64,000 bases of DNA from Roseburia sp. AF12-17LB (GTDB lineage: Bacteria > Bacillota > Clostridia > Lachnospirales > Lachnospiraceae). This document shows, piece after piece, positions 46,018-55,206 of this stretch (position 1 is its first letter; every line of letters begins with the position of its first letter). Position numbers and translations under genes: made by a program. The stretch spans positions 62,001 to 126,000 of the forward strand of contig NZ_QUHR01000007.1 in the NCBI RefSeq assembly GCF_003479605.1. Direction: 5' to 3'. The notes beneath the pieces were generated by a model that saw nothing but the letters and a program-made list of their open reading frames with translations, was not told the DNA's origin and ran no database searches.

Positions 46018-47358
46018 TTACTGGCAGGCTTTTCCGATAGAAGAAAGGAAATCGTCTACGCTCATGCTTCCATTGGAAACACTCTGGATCTCACTTTCAA
46101 TGCCTGTCTTAAATGCAGATGGTCCACAGTCATTGATTGGGGTTCCGGATACACTTGTTGCATTATTTACTGCATCTACAAACTGCATCTGTAATTCTGT
46201 TTCATCACCTGTCATATATGCTGACTGATCCTGTGCAGACATTCCTACACCATTTTCCCAGCCATATTTGGAAAGTTTATCCGGCTGATACATATAATTT
46301 AAGAATTTGATTGCTTCATCTTTGTGTTCAGAAGATGCGGATACTCCATATCCACCACCATTCCATGCTGCGATATCTGTTGCAGTTCCTTTTCCACCGT
46401 CTACTACCGGCATGGTAAATACACGGATGTTGGTTCTGATATCTTCGTCAATATCTTCATTCAATGCCATGGATGCATCCCAGCTTCCCATATAATACAT
46501 GGCAGCCTGACCATTGATAAAAAGATTCTGTGCAGTTGCATAATCCTGTGAATCATATCCATTCTGGAATAATCCTGCATCTGCTGTTTCTTTCAGTAGT
46601 TCTGTTGCTTTTACAATGCTTGAATCTGTAAAATCACCAGTTGCTACTGCATTGCTTACAATACTGGAATAATCACTTCCTGCTACTTTGTAAAGTAAAT
46701 CAGATAAATAAACTGCCATTGGCCATCCATCTCCACCATCCATTGCCAGTGGAATATAGCCTGCATCCTTGATTGTTCCTGCTAATTCCAACAGTTCATC
46801 ATATGTCTTTGGAACTTCCCAGCCATTGTCTTCAAACATTTTCTGATTGTAATAGAATCCGGCAACATCTGTATTTCTTGGAAGTCCATAAAGTTTTCCA
46901 TCTTTCTTGAATCCTTCTAAGGAACCGGATACGAATCCATAATCATCATAATCTGACTCATTTAATTCTGCAAGTACTCCTGCATCCAACACTTCGTCTA
47001 AGAATGCCGGCTGTCCCCAGATACTTACAACATCCGGAAGTCCTTCCATGGAGTATGCTTTGAATTTTGTCTTATAAGCTTCTTCATCCAAAGCTTCTAC
47101 TTCGATTTTTACATTTGGATTCTCTTCCATGTACTCATCAATAATTTTCTGTTCTACCAGTCCCTGACCATTTTTACGGTCTGGCAGGTTGGAGAATACC
47201 TTCAATGTAATTTCATCCCCGCTTGAACTTCCTGCTTCTGCGGATGGGCTCTTCTCGGAACCATCACTACTTGCTGTAGTATCTTTTCCGCCGCATCCTG
47301 CAAGCATTGCTGTTACCATTGCTGTTGTTAATAACACTGATACAATTTTTTTCCTCAT
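46018..47358 (-). CDS. Carbohydrate ABC transporter substrate-binding lipoprotein
   Basis: A 446-residue family-1 solute-binding protein. The signal peptide ends at the lipobox MLAGC. Typical blocks are LKVFSNLPDR, EYMEENPNVKIEVE, LPRNTDVAGFYYNQKMFEDN and GQAAMYYMGSWD. AAGGAGG stands seven bases from the second of two adjacent ATGs, so 47358 is taken (47361 possible). Its promoter has a two-site motif also found before the chemoreceptor gene upstream. Confidence 0.93.
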   Translation of the reverse strand: MRKKIVSVLLTTAMVTAMLAGCGGKDTTASSDGSEKSPSAEAGSSSGDEITLKVFSNLPDRKNGQGLVEQKIIDEYMEENPNVKIEVEALDEEAYKTKFKAYSMEGLPDVVSIWGQPAFLDEVLDAGVLAELNESDYDDYGFVSGSLEGFKKDGKLYGLPRNTDVAGFYYNQKMFEDNGWEVPKTYDELLELAGTIKDAGYIPLAMDGGDGWPMAVYLSDLLYKVAGSDYSSIVSNAVATGDFTDSSIVKATELLKETADAGLFQNGYDSQDYATAQNLFINGQAAMYYMGSWDASMALNEDIDEDIRTNIRVFTMPVVDGGKGTATDIAAWNGGGYGVSASSEHKDEAIKFLNYMYQPDKLSKYGWENGVGMSAQDQSAYMTGDETELQMQFVDAVNNATSVSGTPINDCGPSAFKTGIESEIQSVSNGSMSVDDFLSSIGKACQ

Positions 47359-47404
47359 CATAATACCTCCTTTTTTCAAATGTCTCTCTTCATTTGATGA
47401 TTCT

Positions 47405-47456
47405 ATTCTAGCATTCACTTTTTTTGAAAAACAGTCATCAAACTTTCAAAAAAGTG
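47405..47456 (-). promoter_or_regulatory. Binding-protein promoter with paired ACT-T-rich motif
   Basis: Minus strand: ACTTTTTTGAAAG and ACTGTTTTTCAAAA begin 20 bases apart, with TAGAAT as -10 (47410-47405). The same spacing occurs at 49618-49669. Two tandem sites of this kind suit an AraC-type regulator such as the YesN-like protein in this locus. Confidence 0.6.
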
Positions 47457-47481
47457 CAATTTTTTAATATAATTTTGTTCT

Positions 47482-49541
47482 TTATACGATAAATTTACCC
47501 AAAGTCTCGATTAAACGGCTGGCTCTTTCTCTCAAATTTACAGATGCTTCTTTTAATTCTTTTACTGCACCCAGCTGGGAATCTGCACTCTCATATACTT
47601 TAACGGAACATTCTGCCGTTTCCCCGGACACTTCGGAAATGCCTTCTATTGCTTCTAATGTCTCAGAACGGGAGCTATCCATTTCCGATACATTATTGCT
47701 GATTGTATCCAATGCAATTAACAAAGAGGCTACCTGCGTATCTATCTGCCGGAAGGACTGCGTCGTCTCTTCTACTGCACCACTTTGTGTAGAAACTATT
47801 TCTTCTGCTTTTCGTGCAATTTCTGCCACTTCTCCGGTCTTTTCCACGATTTCTGCTACAATATCCGATATCTGTCCTGCTGATACCAGACACTGATCCG
47901 ATAATTTACGGATTTCTTCTGCAACTACTGCAAATCCTTTTCCTGCCTCCTGGGCACGGGCTGCTTCAATAAATGCATTCAGGGATAACAGGTTGGTCTG
48001 CTCTGCAATCTGGTTAATTGCTGCGACAATCTCATTAATTGCTCTGGAACGTTCTTCCAATTCCTCAATTGCATCAATTACGCTGCGGGTTATCTCTACC
48101 GTAGATTCCGCACTGCTGGTCAGTCCCTGTACCGATTGTATGCCAGATTCAATCGTTGTTCCTGCAGAAGATGTAAGATTACTTATTTCCTGTGCATGCA
48201 GACTTACATCTGCTATTTTACCAGATAATGCATCCATCTGTGTCAGACAGCTTTCTGCTCCATTGTCAAGTTTATTTACTCCTGTTTCTATACATTCCAC
48301 TGCCTCCTGTATGTTCTGAGAGGTCTTTAAGAAAGTGCCGGACGCTTCATTGACATAACCTGCTGCTTCATTTAACTGGTTACTCACTTCATTGACATGG
48401 ACAATCAGTTCCTTTACATGTTCTACGGTATGATTGATTCCTTCACACAAAAGCCCGAATTCATCCTGTTTTCTCGTAGTCAGATGTATCGTCAGGTCTC
48501 CGTCTGCTACTTTACGCAGTTTGCGGAGAATATAATGTATCGTTCCGGACATATTCTGCGCAATCATTACGCCAAGTATAAGTGCAACAACGGCAAAACA
48601 GATGGAAAGAATTACCGTCAATGTCCGGATCTGTGCTGCTTCTGCCATAATATTCTCTTCCGGCACCAAGGCACATAAAAGTGCATCTTTTTCCGGAATC
48701 CGGCTGCTTAGGAAAAGATACTTCTTTCCATTTATCTCTGTCATTGTACTAAATGTCTCATCCTCTGTAGAAAGTGCCTCCTTATAAAATCCGGTGTCAT
48801 ATATCATGGTACTATCCGGAATATTGTCTTCCTGTCCATAAAATTCCTGTCCGTCACTGGTCACCAGCACCGTATAACCGCCGGTTCCCGGATTTAAGGA
48901 TTCCATGACTTTCCGCAGATAGGAAGCGTCCATATCAATAAGAATTGCACCCTTTTGTGCATTATAATTTTTTACAAGACGGATGCTATAGGTACTGCTA
49001 TCTAATCCAAGTACTTCATCCGCTTCTTTATCCTGCCCGAATATCAGCCAGTCAGTGGAATCTGCTGCCATTTTCTGTCCCTGTTGTGTTTCTACATATT
49101 CCGAATATCCGGCACTGTTTACCGGATTTGTATTATCGGAAATACTTTTTCCACCCTCTGCCAGAAAACAATTCCACTGACTTTCTCGTCTACCACTGTC
49201 TTTGTATTTACTTCATCTGTAACCTTTTTCTTCTGGCTCTTTTCCTCTGAATCTGTATACATTCCGGAAATGTATTTCTGCATCTCTGTATCCGTAAGAT
49301 ACCGCTTGAATTCATCTTCCTCACTAGATACTGCAAGCCCGATGCACTGCTGCATCATATTTATGGTCTGCTCGACCGATTCTTTATACTTGCTTACAAT
49401 TGCGTATGAAGATTTGTTATAGGAAACCAGCCCCAGTATAACGATTCCGGCTACCGGAACCAGAAATCCCAAAATCAGTTTCATCGCAATCGTCTTGTAA
49501 AAAGGCAGTTCCTTTTTTTCTTTCTGATCTCTTTTGTGCAT
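47482..49541 (-). pseudogene. Methyl-accepting chemotaxis protein, frameshifted
   Basis: Two reading pieces make one chemoreceptor. The start at 49541 (after AAGGAGG) gives TM1 and the first part of a Cache domain up to VSGIVF. The rest continues in another frame as LAEGGKSISDNTNPVNSAGY through TM2, HAMP and the signalling hairpin (QTNLLSLNAFIEAARAQEAG). Adding one base to the A4 run at 49165-49168 restores VSGIVF-LAEGG. It is therefore a single-base deletion in a homopolymer: recent decay, phase-like variation or sequencing error. It lies upstream of the sugar-binding gene and shares its promoter motif. Confidence 0.85.
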
Positions 49542-49617
49542 ACATAATCCTCCTTTTCTTCCCTTTTAAAGTCACCCTTTTCCCGACACTTTCTCCATTA
49601 TCTGGTTGATATTATTT

Positions 49618-49669
49618 ATCGTATCATTGACTTTTTATAAAAAATAGTCGAAAGCTTTTTAAAAAAGTG
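49618..49669 (-). promoter_or_regulatory. Chemoreceptor promoter with the same paired motif
   Basis: Minus strand: ACTTTTTTAAAAAG and ACTATTTTTTATAAA begin 20 bases apart. TACGAT (49623-49618) stands at the same distance as the -10 of the binding-protein promoter. Confidence 0.6.
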
Positions 49670-49687
49670 GATTATTTTCATATTACA

Positions 49688-49725
49688 CAAAAATGGGACA
49701 ATGGCTGCTCTCTGTCCATTGTCCC
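49688..49725 (-). terminator. Terminator of the rsmI operon
   Basis: GGGACAATGG and CCATTGTCCC pair around an 11-base loop, followed on the minus strand by ATTTTTGTG, 25 bases after rsmI. Confidence 0.85.
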
Positions 49726-49750
49726 TTATATTGGTTTCCTGTTATTCTTC

Positions 49751-50593
49751 CTATTCTTTTAACAATGCCTGATAGACATCCCGCTTACTGATGCCGCGGT
49801 CCTTTGCCACCTGCTTCATGGCTTCCTTTCGTTCCATGCCGGAAGCCTCATAATGTGCCATATGTTCCTCGATGGAAAGGCTCTCCCAGGCTTCTCTTGC
49901 TTCCTGCTCCTTTGTCTCAAATGTCTTTCCAGAAATAACTAAAACGTACTCTCCTTTTGGTTCGTTGTCCTTATAGAATCTTATGACATCTTCGAATGTC
50001 GTTTTTGTCGTGTTCTCATATCGTTTGGTCAGCTCCTTGCAGACCGTTAATTCACGGTTTCCAAGAACTTCATAAAGCTCCTTTAAGGTCTTTAGAAGAT
50101 GGTGTGGTGCCTCATATACAATCATGGTTCGGCTCTCCTGCGCCAGCTCCTCTAAGACTCTGGCACGTTCTTTTTTATCCCTCGGAAGAAATGCCTCGAA
50201 AGCAAATCGTCTGGTGGGAAGTCCCGACATGGTCAATGCAGTAATGCAGGCTGCCGGTCCCGGAAGGGAAGTTACTTCGATGCCATTCTCATAACAGATT
50301 CGAACCAGTTCTTCTCCCGGATCTGAAATACCCGGTGTTCCGGCATCTGTTATCAGGGCAATATTTTTGCCTTCCTGTAATTTCTCTACCAGCTTGTATG
50401 CCTTTTCAATTTTGTTATATTCATGATAGCTGGTCATCGGTGTCTTAATCTCAAAATGATTTAAGAGCTTAATGGAATTTCTCGTATCCTCTGCCGCTAT
50501 TAAATCTACTTCCTTTAAGGTACGCAATACCCGGAATGTGATGTCCTCTAAATTTCCAATGGGTGTTGCACACAGATACAGTTTTCCTGCCAT
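49751..50593 (-). CDS. rsmI: 16S rRNA 2'-O-ribose C1402 methyltransferase RsmI
   Basis: A 280-residue SAM-dependent enzyme of the tetrapyrrole-methylase fold. LYLCATPIGNLEDITFRVLR at the N-terminus, AAEDTRNSIKLLNH and LITDAGTPGISDPGEEL are diagnostic. It methylates the ribose of C1402 in 16S rRNA. It is last in the operon that begins with the decarboxylase at 56622. Confidence 0.96.
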   Translation of the reverse strand: MAGKLYLCATPIGNLEDITFRVLRTLKEVDLIAAEDTRNSIKLLNHFEIKTPMTSYHEYNKIEKAYKLVEKLQEGKNIALITDAGTPGISDPGEELVRICYENGIEVTSLPGPAACITALTMSGLPTRRFAFEAFLPRDKKERARVLEELAQESRTMIVYEAPHHLLKTLKELYEVLGNRELTVCKELTKRYENTTKTTFEDVIRFYKDNEPKGEYVLVISGKTFETKEQEAREAWESLSIEEHMAHYEASGMERKEAMKQVAKDRGISKRDVYQALLKE

Positions 50594-50632
50594 AATCTAT
50601 CCTCTTTTATTTAAGTGGTATTATATATCTTC

Positions 50633-51403
50633 TTACTCCGCTTTCTTCGCATTTTCATAAATGCGCGGCAACATCTGATAGAGTATGATGCCTGCTGCCA
50701 CAATACCAATGGAAATAAACTGGGAAGTAGAAAGGAATCCCACGCTTCCGCGGTAATCACTTCTTAAAAATTCCACACCAAATCTTCCGATTCCATAGAA
50801 CATTAAATATAAGGATGCCACTCTGCCTTTTTTCGGCTTACGCTTTGCATAAGCAAGCAGCATCAGGCAAATCATGAAGTCTCCTGCAGATGAAATAAGC
50901 TGTGTCGGTATCAGCTTGACTCCATTTGGAGCATAGTCGGAATGGGTAAAGGTGATTCCAAACCAGCTGTCCGTTGCTTTTCCGTAACAACAGCCTGCAA
51001 AGAAGCATCCGATTCTTCCAAAGCCCTGTGCCAGTGCTACTGCCGGCATAACAAGGTCAAAGTATTCGATGAAAGATACCTTCTTTATCCTGCAGTAAAG
51101 CCAGGATACTAAGATTCCTCCAATAATTCCTCCATATACTACATAACCGTTTTTAAAGTCCCAGAGAATGGATGGGTCTTTGATAATCTCCGGAATCTCT
51201 ACAATATAATAAAGCAATCTGGTTCCCACCAGTCCGCCGATGATGGCACACCAGAAGATTCCATAAAGGATATCTCCGCTTTTTTCCATTTTCATCTTTT
51301 TCCCACGGTAATAACACATCGCATATGCGGCTAAAAATCCAAGTCCAATCATCAGTCCATACGTATGAAGTGTCAACGGTCCAATTGTTATCTCATTAAA
51401 CAT
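50633..51403 (-). CDS. lgt: Prolipoprotein diacylglyceryl transferase
   Basis: A 256-residue membrane enzyme with seven helices. The Lgt signature is GFGRIGCFFAGCCYGK (about 135-150), with YGIGRFGVEFLRSDYRG near the end. It attaches diacylglycerol to lipobox cysteines, as on the several lipoproteins in this window. The start at 51403 follows GAAAGGAAAG; further upstream ATGs overlap trmN and are rejected. Confidence 0.95.
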   Translation of the reverse strand: MFNEITIGPLTLHTYGLMIGLGFLAAYAMCYYRGKKMKMEKSGDILYGIFWCAIIGGLVGTRLLYYIVEIPEIIKDPSILWDFKNGYVVYGGIIGGILVSWLYCRIKKVSFIEYFDLVMPAVALAQGFGRIGCFFAGCCYGKATDSWFGITFTHSDYAPNGVKLIPTQLISSAGDFMICLMLLAYAKRKPKKGRVASLYLMFYGIGRFGVEFLRSDYRGSVGFLSTSQFISIGIVAAGIILYQMLPRIYENAKKAE

Positions 51404-51422
51404 ATGTCTTTCCTTTCTTTCA

Positions 51423-52172
51423 TTACAAATCATAAATCTCATATATTTCATCGGTGTATACATTCGGTTCCTTGTATACAATCAGCGGCTTCTCCACCGT
51501 CATACGGGAACGCCCGCCTCTGCAGCCTTCGATAAGTACCATGTTCGGCTCCCGGTCTGCATATGGATATACCAGCCGCATCCGCTTTGGCTCGATGCGA
51601 TGCTCATGCATACAACAGATGATTTCCGTCAGACGAAACGGACGGTGTACCATAAAAAAATGTCCCCCCGGCTTTAGTATTCTCGCACTCTCTCTCATAA
51701 TATCCGTAAGATTGCACAATATTTCATGGCGGGCAATTGCCTTTGCTTCCTCCGGATTCGTAAGACCGTGCTGTCCTATCATATAAGGCGGATTTGTGGT
51801 TATAATATCAAAAGAAGATGCCCCAAAGATCTTCGAGGCATCTTTTATATCTCCTGTTACGATATCGATTTTATCCGTCAATCCATTTAACGCAACGCTT
51901 CTTCCTGCCATGTCGGCACTGTCCGGCTGAATCTCAAGCCCGGTAAAATGCTCTCCGGGAGTCTTCGCCTCTAATAGGATAGGAATCACTCCCGTTCCGG
52001 TTCCAAGGTCTAACACTCTCTGTTTCGGCTTTACCTTTACAAAAGCACTTAAGAGTACCGCATCCATTCCAAAGCAGAACTGCTTCGTATCCTGAATGAT
52101 ACGATAACCCTTGCGATTCAGCTCGTCCACACGCTCATCCGGTTTTAATTGAATCTCATTACTTGACGTCAT
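51423..52172 (-). CDS. tRNA1(Val) adenine N6-methyltransferase-like (YabB/TrmN6)
   Basis: A 249-residue SAM-dependent methyltransferase. Motif I is VLDLGTGTGVIPILL and the catalytic motif IV is IITTNPPYMIG. The start ERVDELNRKGYRIIQDTKQF is the YabB/YfiC type. It overlaps yaaT by 14 bases. It probably methylates a tRNA adenine, as YfiC does for A37 of tRNA-Val. Confidence 0.9.
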   Translation of the reverse strand: MTSSNEIQLKPDERVDELNRKGYRIIQDTKQFCFGMDAVLLSAFVKVKPKQRVLDLGTGTGVIPILLEAKTPGEHFTGLEIQPDSADMAGRSVALNGLTDKIDIVTGDIKDASKIFGASSFDIITTNPPYMIGQHGLTNPEEAKAIARHEILCNLTDIMRESARILKPGGHFFMVHRPFRLTEIICCMHEHRIEPKRMRLVYPYADREPNMVLIEGCRGGRSRMTVEKPLIVYKEPNVYTDEIYEIYDL

Positions 52173-53070
52173 TAATCTTAGACTTTCCTCCCTTATCCTC
52201 TAAGGCTTCCAGCTCTTTCATCTCTTCCGGAGAAAGTTTGATATTGTCTCTGCGTCTTCTTGGCTTGAACTTCAGCTCTTTTACCTTATATTCCCGAAGT
52301 TCTTTCTCATCATTTACTTCGATTAAGACCTTCACCAGCTGACGCAATACGTTAATGCTCTGTACTTCACCTTTACATCCATCAATTGTGGTAACGGTAT
52401 CACCCACATTCGGAAGACGGCTGTTTAAATATTCGTATGTTTCAGCCTCATTTTTCAGACAGCACATCAGTCTGCCACATACACCGGAAATCTTAGTCGG
52501 ATTTAAGGACAGGTTCTGCTCCTTTGCCATCTTAATGGATACCGGAGCAAAATCAGCCAGATAGGATTTACAGCATAATTCTCTTCCGCAGATTCCAATT
52601 CCGCCTAAAATCTTGGTCTCGTCTCTCACTCCAATCTGGCGCAGCTCAATTCTGGTACGGAATACTGCTGCCAGATCTTTTACCAGTTCACGGAAATCAA
52701 TTCGTCCGTCTGCGGTAAAGTAAAACAGAAGCTTATTGTTATCAAAGGTATACTCTGCTTCTACCAGCTTCATTTCAAGCTTATGCTTTGCGATTTTCTC
52801 AAAACAGATTTTGTATGCTTCTTTTTCTTTCTCTTTATTTCTCTGCTCGGTCTTATCGTCCTCCGGTGTTGCCACGCGGATGACCGGCTTCAATGGCTGA
52901 ACCACTGCTTTATCGTCTACCTCTTTCGGGGCAATCAGCACGGTTCCGTACTCTATGCCACGGGCAGTCTCCACGATAACATGGCTGCCTGCCGCCATCT
53001 TTGCTTTACCCGGGTCAAAATAATATATCTTTCCGGCTCTGCGGAATCTGACTCCAACTACTTTTGTCAT
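52159..53070 (-). CDS. PSP1/YaaT stage 0 sporulation family protein
   Basis: A 303-residue protein with the PSP1 C-terminal-type core and cysteine motifs CGRELCCKSYLADF and VCGRLMCCLKNE (four CC-type cysteines). In Bacillus, YaaT works with YlbF and YmcA in RNA processing by RNase Y and helps start sporulation. It lies between holB and the yabB homologue, as in Bacillus. AAGGAG precedes the start. Confidence 0.93.
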   Translation of the reverse strand: MTKVVGVRFRRAGKIYYFDPGKAKMAAGSHVIVETARGIEYGTVLIAPKEVDDKAVVQPLKPVIRVATPEDDKTEQRNKEKEKEAYKICFEKIAKHKLEMKLVEAEYTFDNNKLLFYFTADGRIDFRELVKDLAAVFRTRIELRQIGVRDETKILGGIGICGRELCCKSYLADFAPVSIKMAKEQNLSLNPTKISGVCGRLMCCLKNEAETYEYLNSRLPNVGDTVTTIDGCKGEVQSINVLRQLVKVLIEVNDEKELREYKVKELKFKPRRRRDNIKLSPEEMKELEALEDKGGKSKINDVK

Positions 53071-53071
53071 T

Positions 53072-54061
53072 CTAATTCTCCTTTATTGTCAGCAGCAACA
53101 ATTCCATCACAAGGTCAAAGTTGACATTTGCCGTAAGGCGCACCTTTGCCTTTTCCAACGCTTCTAATATTGCTTCAATTCCACTGTAGGAACTCTTGCT
53201 TGCCTGCTTCTTTATGTCATAGACTTCATCCTTAAATATCAGTCCATTTACATCTGTTGTTGCTTTATATAATAAAATGTCCCGAAACCAGATCATCATG
53301 ATATCAAGATAATCGTTGATTTCCATTTTATATTCGTTAATCTGTTTGATGGCTTCCTTAAATTCATAAAGCTCAATCTCATGGATTCGCTTTAATAACT
53401 GCACGGCTGCAGCTTTCAGCTCCTGAAAATCATCCGAAGATGCCAACGCCATTGCCTTTCCCACATTTCCCTGGGCAAATGCCACACACACATCCGCCTG
53501 ATAATCCGGCACTTTACAGTGTTCCATCAGATATTTTCTGATTTTATCATCGGAAACTACCTTAAGGTTCAATACCACACACCGGGAAAGAATCGTCGGT
53601 AAAAATGCATCCGCATTGGTAGTCAGCAGAATGATAACCGCATATGCCGGCGGCTCTTCGATGGTTTTTAACAGTGCATTCTGCGCCTGCTGGTTCATTT
53701 TCTCTGCTTCATCTACAATATAAATCTTATATCTGCTGCTGTATGGCTTCACATCTACATCATTTACAAGCTGGCTGCGGATATCTGCAACGGAAAGCGT
53801 ATTCGGCTTCTCATGTGTGACATAAATGATATCCGGCTGGTTGTGGTTCACTGCCTGCTTACAGGAATGGCACTCCATGCAGGGCTCAATGTCGTACTGT
53901 TCACACTGCAGGGTCTGGGCAAATGCCTCCGCCAGCATTTTCTTGCCGGATTTGTCCGGTCCGTTCAATATATATGCATGGGATATTTTATCCATTTTTA
54001 TTGCATTCTGTAAATGCTCTATAATCTGTTCATGTCCAATGATTTCTGCAAATCCTGCCAT
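53072..54061 (-). CDS. holB: DNA polymerase III delta' subunit
   Basis: A 329-residue AAA+ protein: P-loop GPDKSGKKM, zinc cysteines CMECHSC, VDEAEKMNQQAQNALLKTIE and the arginine-type sensor LPTILSRC. It is part of the clamp loader. It begins downstream of yaaR and is followed one base later by yaaT. Confidence 0.93.
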   Translation of the reverse strand: MAGFAEIIGHEQIIEHLQNAIKMDKISHAYILNGPDKSGKKMLAEAFAQTLQCEQYDIEPCMECHSCKQAVNHNQPDIIYVTHEKPNTLSVADIRSQLVNDVDVKPYSSRYKIYIVDEAEKMNQQAQNALLKTIEEPPAYAVIILLTTNADAFLPTILSRCVVLNLKVVSDDKIRKYLMEHCKVPDYQADVCVAFAQGNVGKAMALASSDDFQELKAAAVQLLKRIHEIELYEFKEAIKQINEYKMEINDYLDIMMIWFRDILLYKATTDVNGLIFKDEVYDIKKQASKSSYSGIEAILEALEKAKVRLTANVNFDLVMELLLLTIKEN

Positions 54062-54110
54062 GTGCGCTCCTTTCTCCTGAAGCTTCCTGCTGTCTTAGGC
54101 TGCCCTGTTT

Positions 54111-54551
54111 TTACGTGAAAATATCCAACAATAATCCTGCAATTTCCCCGATTTTATCCAATATGGTAATGTGGTCCGACTCATCCTTCACCAGCTCTTC
54201 TGCCAGTTCGTCTAAGTTCTTATCCACCAACTTGACGATTCCATAGACACGATGACGGCCTTTCCGGTCGAGAAAGTTCTCTCTGGAAAATTTATGGGAA
54301 CGGGTTACGACTTCATTTAAGAAATCCTTCACCAGTCCGCGGTATTTCTTCATGTCCCGGATGTCCATATGCTGTGCAATAAGATTACCCTGCTTGGTAA
54401 TGTCATCTAAGAGGCTGTTCAACCGCTGCTGAAGCTCCTGCTCTTCGATTGCACTGGTCAATGTAAATTTAAAGCTGCCGTCTCCGGTGTCTACCGGCGT
54501 GGTTCCGGTGGTCTGATTCACCGGTGCAGTGTCGTTTACTCTAATCTCCAT
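54111..54551 (-). CDS. YaaR/DUF327 family protein
   Basis: A 146-residue helical protein matching Yaa[20 protein letters not shown], then [20 protein letters not shown] and [21 protein letters not shown] text. Function unknown. It is a fixed neighbour of holB in Firmicutes. Confidence 0.88.
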   Translation of the reverse strand: MEIRVNDTAPVNQTTGTTPVDTGDGSFKFTLTSAIEEQELQQRLNSLLDDITKQGNLIAQHMDIRDMKKYRGLVKDFLNEVVTRSHKFSRENFLDRKGRHRVYGIVKLVDKNLDELAEELVKDESDHITILDKIGEIAGLLLDIFT

Positions 54552-54559
54552 TTTATCAC

Positions 54560-55150
54560 CTATCCATTATATGATAGCACAAAAGCTGCAATTTCCTCTA
54601 CTGTCTTTTGCAGATTATCATTCTCAAAATGTCTGGTAATTCCTGCCTTTTCCAATGCTTCTTCTGCAAAATCCGCATCATCTGCAAGAAATCTCCTGCA
54701 AAGCTCTGTATACTTTGGCTTATCCTGCATCCGCTCCCGGTCCAATGCCCGCTGCAGACGTAAACCATCTTCTACTTCTATATATATCGGTACGATTGCG
54801 TCTTTTCCATAATAGGCACAAAGCTGTGTATACACGGCAAGGGTGCCAATCAGAAGATAACTGTGCTCCGACAGATTGACCTGCCCGTCTGCAATTGTGG
54901 CATAGCGCCAGATTCCGTATATAGTATCATATGCGCGCTGCTCTATGACTTTTCCTTCTTTTTCGAGATTCAAAAGCCTTTGTTCATCAATAAAATGATA
55001 CTCTACGCCCTCCGTCTCGCCGGCACGGATCGGCCGGGTAGTATATGGTACAATCGTCTGAAGCTGCAACGCTTTCTCATCCCGCAGCATCTTATATATG
55101 GTATCTTTTCCTGTTGAGCTCTTGCCCATCAGGCAGAAAATCTTTCCCAT
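54560..55150 (-). CDS. Guanylate kinase-like protein
   Basis: A 196-residue P-loop nucleotide kinase: [14 protein letters not shown] and the guanylate-kinase GMP-binding block [19 protein letters not shown]. In Bacillus the same operon slot is held by thymidylate kinase (tmk). Here the motif clearly points to the Gmk fold. The C-terminal region is divergent ([20 protein letters not shown]). It may be a second guanylate kinase or a kinase with altered substrate. Confidence 0.82.
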   Translation of the reverse strand: MGKIFCLMGKSSTGKDTIYKMLRDEKALQLQTIVPYTTRPIRAGETEGVEYHFIDEQRLLNLEKEGKVIEQRAYDTIYGIWRYATIADGQVNLSEHSYLLIGTLAVYTQLCAYYGKDAIVPIYIEVEDGLRLQRALDRERMQDKPKYTELCRRFLADDADFAEEALEKAGITRHFENDNLQKTVEEIAAFVLSYNG

Positions 55151-55206
55151 GTGTAAATCTCCTGTTTCTACGGTTTTGCCGTCTGTTTTCTAGTATAAAA
55201 TAATTT

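Noticed and set aside
47482..49541. Two separate genes (short membrane protein and chemoreceptor)
   Set aside because: A single added base joins them into one normal Cache-HAMP-MCP protein; the downstream part lacks a ribosome site and a first TM.
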